In this document: positions 33,721-45,769 of the stretch, in pieces
How the letters are laid out: every line of letters starts with the position of its first letter
Numbering within the stretch: the first letter of the stretch is position 1
Assembly: GCF_040869045.1 (NCBI RefSeq)
Contig: NC_090319.1
Span: 361,973,739 to 362,037,738 of the forward strand
Reading direction: 5' to 3'
DNA: 64,000 nt
Source of the DNA: Eurosta solidaginis
Lineage: Eukaryota > Arthropoda > Insecta > Diptera > Tephritidae
The notes under the pieces: generated by a model
Databases searched by the model: none
What the model saw: the letters and a program-made list of their open reading frames with translations, nothing else
Told to the model about the DNA's origin: nothing
Translations under genes and position numbers: made by a program

Positions 33721-34293
33721 TTTTTATACCTTTCATGAACATGGAATGGTATACTAACTTTGGTCCGATGTTTGTACCGTTGAGAAATATATAGAAGATA
33801 GACTCACCATTAGGTATACCGAATTGATCAGGGCGACGAACTGAGTTGAGCCATGTCCGTCCCGTCTGTCTGTTTGAACGCTAATTCGTCCCTCAAATTT
33901 TTAGATATCTCAATGAAATTTGGCACAAAGATGTATTTTTGTATTATATAAGACGTTTGCGGATCCGGTAGGATCGGACCACTATAACATATATCTCCCA
34001 TACAACCGATCGTTCAGATAAGACGATTTTGGTCATTCCTGCCGCAATTTAGAAAGTATAAACTTGAAACTCGGTGATATATATTCTAATATATCATATA
34101 TATGTAATATATATCCCATACAACCGATCTTTCAGATAAGGGGTTTTTTTGCCATTTTTATTTTATATTAATCTTAAAAATCGTTTGGGTATGTACATTT
34201 GTTCACCATATATTTCTTATCTTATACATCCGATTATTTGGAGATTACGAACGGGATAAGATTATTGGTTAGCGCCTTTCCGTCCTTACTTGT
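33721..34293 (+). mobile_element. INE-1/DINE-1-like element (family C)
   Basis: 5' TTTTTATACC at 33721 with TATACC/GGTATA hairpin potential, a GAGCCATGTCCGTC microsatellite core near 33850-33870, ATTTAGATATCTCAATGAAATT, and the end CCGTCCTTACTTGTTTT. This is the classic fly INE-1/DINE-1 plan. It shares TTTTTATAC and CTTACTTG ends with the A1/A2 subfamilies, tying the families together. Confidence 0.8.
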
Positions 34294-34650
34294 TTTAAAT
34301 TATTTTAGGTACTAGTCAACCTATATATTCCAAGTTTCAAGCTCTTAGCTTATCGGGAAGTTACTTAAATTTCAATGACAAACAGAGTCAAGCTAAAAAA
34401 AACCGTTTAAAAAAATACGTATTAAGCAGGTGTCTGCATTCAGGTTATGTTCGTGTATTACGTTTTCTGCCAACAGTAGATTGTTCGGTTGGTAGAAGTC
34501 TGTAATATTAGCGGTTGCGTGTTTATTTTCATTGTTCGCTTATTGTTACATGTTTAAAACTAATTAACTGTTATTGCTTCGTTATATGAAAACCAGTTGT
34601 AGAGATTCCAATATTTTGTCAGAACTAATAATTATTTTACCCAACATGAG
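34294..34650. other. Unassigned DNA with a short repeat match
   Basis: 34318-34395 matches, inverted, 35875-35945 (TTATCGGGAAGTTACTTAAAT), a unit of composite repeat E. The rest is unassigned. Confidence 0.35.
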
Positions 34651-34651
34651 C

Positions 34652-35085
34652 TTGAACACAGGGCTATTATAAGTTTGACTGCATAACAGTTGAACGTAAT
34701 TGGCATATAGAAGTTGGGACATTTTCAGCGTCGAAAATTTATTTATTTTTGAGCCATATCCGTCCGCGCGTCTGTCCGTTAACATGATAACCTGATTAAA
34801 AATTGAGACCTTTGTTGAAATGAAGTTTGCTGGATTTTCTAGACCCATAATAAATTGGTATCAAAAATGGGCGAGATAGAAGGAAAACCACGCCCGTTTT
34901 TTCCAAATTTAAAATTTCTGAAAATGGCTAAAATGCGAAAGTTCATTAGAAAAGGTTGTTAAATTGATGTAACATGCTGAGACGGTTGACCTCCTGTTGC
35001 AAAATAGACATTGTGTAAAGTTTTGTAAGATGAACGTGGCACTACCCATAATTAGAGAAGGAAAATTCGGTCCCACAGTAGCAGT
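34652..35085 (+). mobile_element. Diverged Helentron-like A1 fragment
   Basis: Has ATAAGTTTGACTGCATAACAG (compare ATTAAGTTTGATTGGATAAC), GAGCCATATCCGTCCGCGCG and ACCACGCCCGTTTTTTCC in family order. Both termini are missing. Confidence 0.6.
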
Positions 35086-35097
35086 GGTGTATACACA

Positions 35098-35112
35098 GGG
35101 GGGGGGGGGGGG
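35098..35112. repeat. Poly-G tract
   Basis: A homopolymer of about fourteen to fifteen G followed by AGGAGGGAG. It produces a glycine run in the spurious frame 34997-35194. Confidence 0.9.
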
Positions 35113-35499
35113 AGGAGGGAGAATTCTCCCTAAGAAATTTTCTTGTATTTATTCTATATTTGGCTTATTGGTAGCCACGACCGCTGCTGCTTAGACGTAT
35201 TTTGCTTACGTCTGGCTTTAAAATACAATGACAATGTCTATGGTACGAGTATTCCATGAAAATTCGTTATTTCTGCGATTTTATTTATTTATTTGAACAA
35301 TTAAACTTATAATAAAATTATAAATTTAAAGCTTATTTAGCACTAGCTGCTGGGGCTATCGGCTATTCGCGATTTTAAAATTGCTCTTTTTTATTAGTTA
35401 TCAATGCCAATATATTTTAAATATATCACACCTCAACGTGTCATGAGGAAGAATTTTAAATAAGGAACAGCATGAGAAAAAAAATTCATAGGGTATCAC
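35113..35499. other. Unassigned AT-rich DNA
   Basis: Nothing supported. Confidence 0.2.
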
Positions 35500-35849
35500 T
35501 CCACCCTATTGAGCATGTTAACTTATTCAATCGGTATTTGCGGAACATTCGTCTCCATTTAAGAAGGAGTATTATGTACATATACTCTTATTTGATATAT
35601 TCGGACCTCGTGAGGTAGTAACAAAGGAACGTGTTCCTAGTATTCTAAATTAACGGTTTATCCGGAACACTGCCCTAAATACTTAACGGAAAAGAGGTTT
35701 CCAGAATTTCTGAATAAAAACGTGAATACACCCCTTGTAGAGGGACCGCACAAAAGCTTAACTCTTCTGTCAAAGTCAAGGTCGGAATGTAAAGTTCTAA
35801 GACAATAAGTCATTTTCTTTTGTTTTTAAACGGTTTTATTTAAGTTGAC

Positions 35850-36278
35850 TTGACAGGCTGGCTGGTTGGATGGCGGCACGAATTTTGTAATTGAAATTTA
35901 AGTAACTTCCCGATAAGCTACAAGCTTTAAACTTGGAATATAGTTCAGAACCCGATGACAATGCAATAATAAGAAAAAATTGCCGCTAGGTGGCGCAAGT
36001 ATCGAGATATTCAGAAAAATCGTATTTTTAATCCGATTTGGCTCATAATTGGAACAAATATTACATACAGTCCGATAGAAGTGACATCAAAATATTTTGG
36101 AGTTCGAGGAGGGACAAGCATACGTTGCGCAGAGTCGGGTAAAGTCTTTGGAAGGATTATGTATTGAGGAATTAGATTGTAACAAATTGTCAGGAAAGTC
36201 CTTGCAGTAGTGAATCACTAAATGAACTAAATAGATCAAGAAATAATAGGCAATTAAATAAAGACTAAAAACTTGAAA
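35850..36278. repeat. X module of composite repeat E
   Basis: GCCGCTAGGTGGCGCAAGTA at about 35982 and CCGATTTGGCTCATAATTGG, then GGAGGGACAAGCATACGTTG. This is the inverse of 25480-25690 and like 47850-48200. It directly precedes the foldback. Confidence 0.65.
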
Positions 36279-36699
36279 ATAAAATAATTAAAAAAAAAAA
36301 TTTTAAGCTAAACGGTTTTATTGAAAACAATACTTACATGAAGTAATAATAATACTAAAAGCTAGAAAGTAATTAGGTAGGTCCTAGGTACTAGTCATCA
36401 CACTCCTCATCAATCTAGAGCGTTGATCAGACAATTCAATAAAAGCGTTAGATGCGTAAATTTCTATTGATAGTCATATATAAGACCAACTGAAACCTAA
36501 TCACATTTTAAGAAATTTCACGCGTCCAACGCTTTTATTTAATTGTCTGATCAACGCCCTAGATTGATGAGGAGTGTGATGATTAGTACCTAGGACCTTC
36601 TAATTATTTTCTAGCTTTTACTATTATTATTACTTCATGTAAGTTTTGTTTTCAATAAAACCGTTTATCTTAAACATTTTTTTTTTAATTATTTTATTT
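36279..36699. repeat. Long foldback (inverted repeat), ~187-bp arms
   Basis: Arms 36279-36464 and 36511-36699 are inverted copies with about 46 bases between. Landmarks are GGTAGGTCCTAGGTACTAGT on the left and ACTAGT/GATTAGTACCTAGGAC on the right. RNA from it would form a long hairpin. Other arms occur singly at 33565-33720 and about 48230-48395 and in deleted form at 25202. No frame of interest. Confidence 0.92.
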
Positions 36700-36950
36700 C
36701 TTGTCAGCTCCTTGCGGCTGCTGGGTAGAGTATCACCCCTTGCCAACTGCCTGTTCAAAATCGTCATATCTCAAAATAGTTTAAAAAAATGTCCTATTTC
36801 AGGCTTTGTCACAAAAACGTCCTACATAAAAAATAGATTGAAGAACGCCTTATCTCAGAATGCTCTTATGTTAAAATGCATTATGTTAAAATGCATTGAG
36901 TTGAGATAGGGAGTTTTTGAAACATATTTTGAGATAGTGTATTTTATAAT

Positions 36951-38525
36951 AAAACTAGCTTTACCAGGCGCACGTTGTAACGCCCGAAATCGAATGGATG
37001 TTGCGTTATTTTTTCTGTTTTGTTTGTTGATAATTTAATTAATTGTTCTGTAAATTGAATTGAAATTTGTACACATATTTGGTGAAATTTTCTGTTAAAA
37101 CATTTTATTCTTGTATCTTATTTTATATTATTGTATTGTTCTTACCGCTGATGATTGTTGCTTTGATTACATTCCGAAGAAGCATGACTGGTGAGCCAAT
37201 TTTCAAAGTTGATATAAGCGCAGGCATTCCTTTTGGATATAAGGAGTATAGAATTTTATTTGGATAATTCATAATTTTATCTTCATCTGTAACTGTGTCG
37301 ATCGATTTATATTTCGTCATTTCACCAGAAAATTGATTTTGAAAGCGACCATTGATTTTGTTAACATGATCATTTTTGGGAACTAAGATAGTTCTTTCGC
37401 ATAGCCAAAAAGCAAAAACATTTAAGTTTCAAATTCTTAATTCTGAAATATGAGAAATTTCGTCTTGATCGAAGGAACCTCGAGCCAAAAATTTGGTGAT
37501 GATCCAAGTATAGCAAACACGTTTTCATAGAGAACACACACACAGAATTTGATTTTTATAGAAGATGTAGATAGACTGAAGCTAAACAATAGGCATAACA
37601 GCTAAACTAAACAATGCAGTCAAACTTTAGGTGTTAAAATAACTTAAGTTAATACGGTAGCCATAGTTTTTCCCCATTCCACATTTTACTGGAGGTTTTA
37701 GGACTTAACGTCACATAGCTCCTTACCAATTTTAATTATCCTACAATTACGACATCCAGATATGTGCAGTATAATATATTCCATTTGTATGGTAGGTTCC
37801 ATGGCCCCTTTTTCCCAATTCCATATTTTTTTTGGTGGTGTTAAGGATTGACCTCAAATAACTCCTTACTGAATTTCAATGTTCTGGCATGTATACCTTC
37901 AAAGTTATGCAGTACCAAAGATTCCATTTGAATGGGAGGTTCCACGCCCCCTTTTTCCCATTTCCGCATTTTCTTGGTGTTGTTAAGGATTGACCTCAAA
38001 TAACTCCTTACTGAATTTCAATGTTCTGGCATGTATACCTTCAAAGTTATGCAGTACCAAAGATTCCATTTGTATGGTAGGTGCCATGGCCCCTTTTTCC
38101 CAATTCCATATTTTTTTTGGTGGTGTTAAGGATTGACCTCAAATAACTCCTTACTGAATTTCAATGTTCTGGCATGTATACCTTCAAAGGTATGCAGTAC
38201 CAAAGATTCCATTTGTATGGGAGGTGCCACGCCCCTTTTATTTATCGAATTTATTTTTAGCCTAAAACCTTCCCGTTGATTGAAGGAACCCACAACCAAA
38301 ATTTGGTGATGATTGATGTGTGGAAAATGCGTTTCCATAGCGAACACACACACACAGAATTTGATTTTTATATATATATGGCTAAACCGCTATGGGATTT
38401 CAAAATCAACTAACCGTCATCTCTCCTTCCTGTATCTTTCCTAAAAATTTCATTTCAATCTGTCGAGCCGTTCTCGAGTTATGGAGTGAAAATCAAAATG
38501 TCAATTCTTTTTACATATATAGATT
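36951..38525 (+). mobile_element. Helitron-like or similar element with internal 142-bp repeats
   Basis: Inserted in repeat D. The left end AAAACTAGCTTTACCAGGCG and right end TCTTTTTACATATATAGAT are of a kind that I recall from insect Helitron-like repeats. Near-identical direct blocks (AACACACACACAGAATTTGA at about 37530 and about 38345) flank a tandem region. No Rep/helicase frame. The class is a guess. Confidence 0.5.
37655..38240 (+). repeat. About four tandem units of ~142 bp
   Basis: The anchor CCATTTGTATGG recurs at 37781, 37925, 38066 and 38209. Units share AAGGATTGACCTCAAATAAC and TTCAATGTTCTGGCATGTAT; the middle ones are nearly identical. The minus frame 38353-38126 comes from the last unit. 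Confidence 0.9.
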
Positions 38526-38840
38526 CTAACGTACGCCATTCTTCAAACAAATTCTGAAGGAATGAACAAACCAACATAACTCTTTATCAATTCGCGAAAT
38601 ATTTAATAGAAAATGTATTATTTCCCCTAAAACCTGTTGGAATTTACAATATTGTTATCACTACTAATATAATACTAAAGGTAAGTTTCTACTACAATTT
38701 TCGCTGAAGGGCATTGAATTATTCCCCGTTTTCCTTACTCCGTAAAAGTAACCCGTCCAGATTTTTCACTTTGAGAGTATCAAAGCTCTGTCATCTTTGG
38801 AGAACAAACCTCTAGTAATTGAACCATGAAAATGTTATAC

Positions 38841-39880
38841 GTTTTGACAAATTTTCCGGTTTTATTTTTTAGATTTTTACGTCTTTTAAACATTTTCGTG
38901 CGTATCAAACATTGCGAGGATAACGGCACAGCCCTAATGAATACATACATATATTTGTTTAAAAAGTGAAAGTGTTATATTTTTGTCAAGCATTCATATA
39001 TGAATATTTAATTAATAACAAATGACTTTCATTGCTAAACTAGAAATTTCATTGCTACAAATATAACTACACAGAATGTAGCTTATTGTTTTTACTACAG
39101 CAATTCAATTAAAATTTTTTAATTTAGATATTGATCGGAAATTTATAAAAATGCGTACGCTATCTAAACAAAATTAATTATTACCATTACTGCGAATTCA
39201 CAAAAAATACAAACAAAAACTGACAAAATAAAAACAACTTGGTAAATGTGCATATTGCTGTTTTCCATTAGAACAATTAAGGAAGCGTAAGTTCGGGCGT
39301 AATTGATCATAATATACCAATATAGATATTAAGAATACATTTAAATAGAACTGTTCAGAGCTTTAAGTGATATGAAACCTGAAACATATGCAAACATTGT
39401 CTTCCGCAAGAAGCTATAAAACAGTTACGGTTACATAAACAATATTTTATATTTAAATTTAGTACCTTTTTTCGACTTTGATATAAACAATTTTATGAAT
39501 ATCTGAATTTAAAGGAGCGAACGAAAACAATAAATTTTTTTTTTTGTACTTTGCACTACCATAACTATATTTGTTATAAATTAGCGTGCCATATATATAT
39601 TGCGACTGTTCTATTGGTCAAAAAAAGAATCACGTGGTTGTTAACGAGTTTTCCTAAATATGATACTAAGAACCATAATTCTGCAAATTTGCAAAGTTAT
39701 ACTAACGGCTTCTGAAGATGCCAGTGGAGATTTCGGGATTCTGCTGACCACCTGTCTTCTGCTCCTATATAGATGGGCCTCGAGTGAGTTAAAAAAACGT
39801 TGAGAGAACATCACTTCATGCAGGGTAGCAAGATCCTTCTGGCCGGAACTGGATGGCAGGAGGTCTGTCGCAACAATTGC
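38841..39880. other. Unassigned DNA
   Basis: A CACAGCCCTA at about 38936 resembles an inverted hAT end. Otherwise AT-rich and without support. The minus frame 39886-39641 has no recognised domain. Confidence 0.3.
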
Positions 39881-40090
39881 GTTCACTAAGACTCACCTAT
39901 AAATGGCTATTCGGGCTTTGACAGGAAACTGTCTAATCAAAATCGATGCGGTGGGTGTCAATATACTGGAAACCCCATATTGCTGCAGCTGTATGGAGGA
40001 CGATGAGGTGGAATCCTTGATTCACTTTCTATTTGACACTTGGATTTCCGGAGGATTTTTTCCAAGCTATATCATACATCACCATTATTT
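39881..40090 (+). pseudogene. LINE C-terminal Cys/His fragment
   Basis: The frame starting at 39903 reads IRALTGNCLIKIDAVGVNIL then PYCCSCMEDDEVESLIHFLF, matching the TGHCLIG...YCRSC...E.VEH.LC region after RNase H in R1/LOA-type LINEs. A short relic, truncated at both ends. Confidence 0.7.
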
Positions 40091-40314
40091 TATGTGGTAT
40101 CACATTAGACCCTCATGCTACCAGGGCAGCTACCACCTTATTAAACATAACAAATAATAAACCTGATTTTTAAACGGTTAATAATAATTTGTGCGAAGTT
40201 GATGCCAACAGCTATTTGGAATGGATGAAAATTTACAGAAATATCAGTTGAATTGACATGTAATTTGGTTGATTTTGCCAGATTTTTTTTCAGTGTACTT
40301 ACTGATTTGATCCA

Positions 40315-40843
40315 TTTTTATACTCAGCTGCGCAGAGCTCACAGAGTATATTAATTTTGTTTACATAACAATACCCCGTAACAGCATAAGCTAATCGAGA
40401 TAGTATAGACTTCTATATCTATATCAAAATGAAAATGATAGAAGAAATTCATTTAGCCATGTCCGTCCGTCCGTAAACACGAAAGCTTGAGTAAATTTTG
40501 AGGTATCTCAATGAAATTTGGTAAGTAAGTCCCTTGACACCCATCTCAGATCGCTATTTAAAATGAACGAAATCGGACTAAAACCACGCCCACTTTTTCG
40601 ATATCGAAAATTTCGAAAAACCGAATAAGTGCGATGATTCATTACCAAAGGCGGATAAAGTGATGAAACTTGGTAGGTGGGTTCACCTTATGACGCAGAA
40701 TAGAAAATTAGTAAAATTTTGGACAATGGGAGCGACACCATTCACTTTTAAAGGAAGGTAATTTAAAAGTTTTGCAAGCTGTAATTTGGCAGCTGAGTAT
40801 GTAATGTTCGGTTACACCCGAACTTAGCCTTCCTTACTTGTTT
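40315..40843 (+). mobile_element. DINE-1/Helentron-like element A1, short form
   Basis: 5' TTTTTATACTCAGCTGCGCA, a short GTCC run at about 40462, ACCACGCCCACTTTTTCG, then CAGCTGAGTATG, the hairpin TTCGGTTACACCCGAA and CCTTCCTTACTTG. At 529 bp it is close in length to 19353-19874. Confidence 0.88.
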
Positions 40844-41254
40844 GATTGAAAGTTGTTTTCATCCGTGATCATACTACACTACACGGGCCCTGTTTTGTGA
40901 ATCCTTCGACATCAATATATATTTTTCACACTTCGAGCAATACATATATGTTAAAACAAAGCTTTGACCTCTTTCAATTAAAAATAATAAGTGTCTCATG
41001 TTATTTGTATGGGAAACGGCAATCGCGATAGGGCAACTGTTGACACTAAAAACAAAAGCTGGCATTTTTACAGGCTAACTCTATCGAATCCTGAACGATA
41101 ATTTCAATACAAGGTATAATTCATTGCTTTTAATTTGGCCCACCTCATTGTTAACATTAACTTTTTTAAGCTGATTTATTTAAACATGACCTATTAAAAA
41201 ATTTTAAAATATTTTATAGAAATTACATAATTTTCAATTGTCTTCTATTTACAG
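40844..41254. other. Probable intron upstream of the host exon
   Basis: AT-rich DNA with no repeat match. It ends in the pyrimidine-rich tract and acceptor TTGTCTTCTATTTACAG (41238-41254). The frames 40846-41031 and 41065-40874 overlap each other and are not genes. Confidence 0.4.
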
Positions 41255-41291
41255 CTGAAATGAACTTGCAACCTTAACAACAAATATAAAC
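41255..41291 (+). promoter_or_regulatory. 5' UTR part of a host exon, with a tiny upstream ORF
   Basis: 37 bases between the splice acceptor and the start codon. An upstream ATG at 41260 opens a five-codon frame closed by TAA at 41275-41277. The sequence before the main start, AATATAAAC ATG A, fits the A-rich fly start context. The uORF could lower translation of the main frame; that is inference. Confidence 0.55.
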
Positions 41292-41334
41292 ATGATCAGC
41301 CAAACAGTATTACTGCTAGCATTTTTTATTTTGG
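41292..41334 (+). CDS. First coding exon (signal peptide) of an unidentified host gene
   Basis: The frame MISQTVLLLAFFILG begins at 41292 and is cut after the first base of a codon by the donor GTAAGT at 41335. The acceptor is at 41253-41254, so this is an internal exon of 80 bases carrying the start codon, and a non-coding first exon must lie upstream. The residues are a short polar start plus a hydrophobic run, typical of the front of a signal peptide, so the product is probably secreted or membrane-anchored. No downstream exon could be identified in the window, so gene identity is unknown. It is the only place where acceptor, good start context, sensible peptide and consensus donor coincide. 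Confidence 0.6.
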
Positions 41335-42484
41335 GTAAGTAAAGATTTTATTAAAAAGTTCCTTATTTAAAAAGTACCATCTACAAATAAAAATACAAAG
41401 TTCCTTATCATTCAGACTGAAGAAAATAAATATCACTTGCACCATATAAATATTAATGAAATGAAAAAAGTAATAATTATTTTAATATTTTCAGAGTAAG
41501 TATCCATTGGTAGGTCTTATATAAGAAACATAATCACCCTTTATCAAAATACGGTTTAATAGACTTTGTTGGCAACTCTTTATCCTTTAGCTTTTAAGAG
41601 CCCTGTTATTCAGAATGGCTGAAAGCTCAAAAAAGAAAATATTTACATATTCATACCATAAAATATTACTTTTGCAGCTTTTTACAGCTTTTACAAACAG
41701 CAAAGCAATAAGGTAAACGCTTTTATATCAACTTCTGCTATATATGTAAGTATATAAGAAAGAACATATGTATGTAAGTATTCGTATGAAAGCACATAAC
41801 TTTCATACCAACATGTGAACAGCTCATAACGTAATGTAATGGCTTTCAGATAAATTTAAATAAAGTTTTCAAGTATGTTAAACGGTTTGTGAGTTGGATG
41901 TTGTACGTATTTCTATATAAATATATCAAAAAACATTGCAAAAAGCTCTTTAAGCTCAGAAGACGTTTTCAGCACTTGTTAGGGGCAGGCTTTCAGTTGG
42001 CTTTCTATAATGGTGTAAGGCTTTCAATAGTGGAACACAATCGCGCAAGCTTATACGTTTGTAGGTAACATACCATTGTGTTTTATCCAAGGGTTGGAAA
42101 TAACGATAAATTCTTCATGATTCATTCCTGCTTTCGGAAACTTTTGCTATGATATATCTTTCGTGGTATAAAAAAGTGGTGAGTCTATACATTTTGTTAT
42201 ACATCACCTATTGTCTAAATCAAATCGAAGCACGAGCTAATGTTAAAAAGCTTGGTAATGTAAATCTGCATTTAATTACAGTGTAACACAGTTGTAGTGA
42301 AACCAAATTAGATTTGTATACTCAATCAGTATTTCTTGCATTCATCACACCTCCACCGTAGAAATTATACGATTCAAACAAAAGGGTGTCCACATTAAGG
42401 TGATTGCTTTGCCGGTGGTTGGAGGGTTAACCTCAACTACATAGCTTCCGTCTATATGTTTGAGCGGTTTAGGTCCACGCCGTT
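41335..42484. other. Probable intron downstream of the host exon
   Basis: AT-rich, no repeat match, starts with GTAAGTAAAG. TTTTCAGAGTAAGT at about 41489-41502 puts an acceptor and donor one base apart and is not called. Confidence 0.4.
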
Positions 42485-44335
42485 ATGCTGTTAGGAGAGC
42501 GGCGGGATATCGGTGATCAAGAAATAACAGCCAGGGGATTTATTCGCTGCCTCGGAAAGTAATTGCAGATCCCCATAATATCAAAAGTTAAAGTACGGAT
42601 GGTATGCGTGATGAAATCGAAGGATACGTTGCGCCTTCCGCACCCGAATATACCGACACACGATTGGAAGATACTTAAAGTATCTCGGTCTACTGAGGAG
42701 GGTATGCACAATATACAATGAGGCGGGGAATATATTGTAGAGCAGCTTGGGTAATAATAGCTCAGGCAAAACTTATCTGCGATCCAGGAAAATAAATTTC
42801 AAGGATACAAATCGTACAACGCTAGAGTCGATCACAGTTGAAAAGCCCCTGAAAGCTTTAAAAAAAGGACAGGAGGAGGACGCGATAGAATTGATGAGGA
42901 AGTTATTAGAGGGCGACAAACAGTACGTGATGCTGTGAGTCTTACAGAGGAACCTCGAAAGCAACATTTACGCCGCAGGGAGAGAATTCCTAGGATAGCA
43001 ATAGTAATATGCAAAAAAAGGCATAGGTTCAGGTACTTGAAAGCCCTGAATCAAAAGGGAAAGAGGAGGACGTAGTTGTAGCAGCAGTGGTGTTGGAGGA
43101 TGACAAAAATCGCAATAGTGCAATGAGTTTTACAGATAAGGCTGCAATACAGTAAAGTAGCGTTGAGGGAACTCCTCCTAACACTTGAGGAGAACTCGTT
43201 TCACTGGAACGATAGCTCTCGTCGAGTCTAAAAGTTGTTGGGCTCAGCGCACACGCAGTTGGCGTTTGCTATGAAAGGGTCCATATGGAAGGGTGAAAGC
43301 TGAAATCGTGGTAAGGAAGCAGGAACGCCTCACTACAGTACTGCGGACATCGCAGTGCTCAAAATCGAGCAGAGGAATAAATAAGCACTTAGTTTCGAGT
43401 CCTACTATATGGCCCATACTACGGAGGCACCAAAGGGGTGTTCGAGTCACCGCCGGATTCGTTTGGTTTTGGAAGAAGAAAGGCGCCAAGGGCGGTTAGT
43501 TATAACTGCGTATTCCAATGAGCACCACAATGCGTAGGGAGTAGGTGATACTAATGATAGGGGTGAGTCTCTATCGCCGGGCCCAAATGGTATATTCCTC
43601 CCATGCTACAAATTTTAAATTAATACAAGACTAAATCTTGTGCTACATTCTGGGAGAGTGGCTCGTATAGTTTTCCTACCAAAGGCGGGAAAATTGGTCA
43701 TATTTATTCCAAAAGATACAGCCAAAAATAGTTTAATATGTTTATCTCAAAACCTTTGCTATAGATATATGTATAAAGTTCAACATGGATAAAACCTACT
43801 CTCCTTACCAGCTAGATCGCCTGCATGCTAAACTGCAGTAAGATTGCTTCATAGAGGCGGCTTTATGAGGGCACAAAGGGTGGGATATTATCACATCTGC
43901 TGAAGACACTGGTCATCAACCAACTGCACAGGTGGTTCGATTTAGGACCCGTTAAACTCACTCCGTAAGCAGATGACGTAGTACTTGTCGCAAGCAAGCA
44001 GAAACTGCCTTACAATAATTATTCCTTTAATAACTGGCATTTAAATGTTGTTTATTAAGAGCTCAGATTGGCGAGTGCACATGGTAGACCAATCGGGAAT
44101 GGCGTGGACCCAAGTGCGGGGCTGCAAAGTGTCGAAGATCATGTGCAGCTTTTACAACCTTAGGCTAATAAAGTTATTGATGTTATTACAAAGACAGGAC
44201 TGTATACTCATGACGAATATTCCGACTAGACACTGCCTTCTGGCGTTACATGCTTTAACATTAGTCAGTGATAGCGGATGTAAGAAGTGCGGGTTGGAGG
44301 AGGAAAGGATTGATTAGGAGAGATACGGTATTCAG
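42485..44335 (+). pseudogene. Heavily degraded R1-like LINE, leader to C-terminus
   Basis: 42488-42560 matches the LINE leader at 26640-26770. Fragments then follow in family order through several phases: SPGPNGIFLPCYK near 43578 (RT entry block), ARIVFLPKAGK near 43665, GGILSPLL and LVINQLHRWFD near 43880-43935, then ADDVVLVASKQ at 43975 (motif C with both aspartates, first Y lost). The frame 44045-44317 ends with DCILMTNIPTRHCLLALHAL and SGCKKCGLEEE, the post-RNase H Cys/His region. Large deletions remove most of endonuclease and RNase H. The frames 42747-42938 and 43293-43499 are pieces of this relic or shadows. Confidence 0.75.
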
Positions 44336-45348
44336 GTCTAGAAGCAGCAAGTGGCCTAGGTCCTAGAAAGTTTCTGATATTTGCCTAGAGGACGGAGCTA
44401 TTTTACAACATAGGTCCTAGTTTTTGATAGGGTTTTTCAGTTTAGTCGTTAAAAAAACTTCTAGTAGTACTACAGACTCATTCAGTATAAGTGACGTCTT
44501 CATGGGCCGATCAGCTCAACTGTGCCTATACTAAAATGTCATGTTCGATCTATCCACATAACTCCAAACGCTACTGTGAAAGAAACAAAATGTACAGCAT
44601 ATCTACTGTGTGATTATCACAAAACATAAATCAAATTTTCCTTCGCAAAACTTTTTTCAATTTCCTTAAGCTAAAATCTTTCTTAATATGAGTACTTTGT
44701 TAACGAAGTAAATAACTCGTACCGAACTTAGTTACCAACCAACCAGCTAGCAAAAGTATTTACAGACTTTGTTTATTAAAATCAAAATCTAGCGCTCCCA
44801 ACCTCAACGCATTCTCACGCAACCGCAAGCGGATTTTCGGTCAATTAAGATTAATTCGAGAAATCAATTCCAACACAAATATATGTGTGGTTTGGCTGGA
44901 ATGGTAATAAATAGTTTTCGAGTATTAAGAGTAATATCTGTCAGCATGTGGTTAATGGAAAAAGTTTTGAGTACTTTGTACGAATATGTTGTGGCTTAAT
45001 TTGGAGGTAGCGGAGAAAAAGGCGTAAACAATAAAAGTTCACGAAACAGAAAAACTCTAAATAATGAAAAACAATAATGCACCAGTTACTAGTGATTAAT
45101 TGTTGTTGGATGTTTGATTGATATCATATGCATTCATATGGATTACCTCAGTAGATGGCATACGAGTACGTATTTGCAAGTAGTACAAATACTCATTTAC
45201 AGAAATTATATATTTATATAGGTATGCATATATATTAGAGATGCACATAATCATATAATCGTACCGACCCATACAATCGAGACTCTTATGAAACGGTGGA
45301 CGGTGGTTTGGGTCTGTCGAAAGGTTAAAACAAGTCTGATCAAAAAAC
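44336..45348. other. Apparently unique DNA
   Basis: No supported gene or repeat copy. Intron-like. Confidence 0.3.
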
Positions 45349-45662
45349 CGAGCTTCTCTTCCAATTTGAATCGTGCTCCTTTTAATTTATCCTAAAAATT
45401 GGCATGACAGATCCTACTTGTTTTATGCCGACTCCGAACAGCATCTGCAAGGCAGATAAGCTTTCACTGAGAGCTTTTAATGCCAGAAATACACTCGTAG
45501 TGCTTGCCAAACACTGCTGAGGGGCAACCCCGCTTAGACAAATTTTCTTCTAATTGAAAAAACTTGTTTCTAAAATTTTTAATGTTGTCTTGCCCGGGGC
45601 CTGAAACCAGGATCTTCGGTATGGTAGGCGGAGCACGCTACCATCACACTACGGCGGCCGAC
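45349..45662 (-). mobile_element. tRNA-derived SINE S1, copy 3, 3'-truncated
   Basis: Minus-strand copy of 18778-19140. The 5' head is at 45662 with GTAGTGTGATGGTAGCGTGC, and the body has CTCAGCAGTGTTTGGCAAGC. It ends at CGAGCTTCTCTTCC (45349), missing the last ~35 bases and tail. More diverged than the other copies. Confidence 0.85.
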
Positions 45663-45769
45663 AAAATGTCTTATTGGGGGTTTATTTGAGACTTTTAGCA
45701 GCTACATAATGAGTCATTTGATATTAAGAGGAATTACTGTGCAACAGGTTGAGCGCATTATTGAAACTA

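Larger units (their letters stand above)
35500..38840 (-). repeat. Dispersed repeat D, copy 2, split by two insertions
   Basis: Three blocks, 38830-38530, 36950-36690 and 35830-35500, read in that order on the minus strand as 23580-24450 does on the plus. The gaps are filled by an element with 142-bp repeats (36951-38525) and by the foldback composite (about 35831-36699). Confidence 0.65.

Noticed and set aside
41489..41502. TTTTCAGAGTAAGT as a recursive splice site or micro-exon
   Set aside because: A recursive site needs AGGT at the junction; here one A separates AG from GTAAGT.
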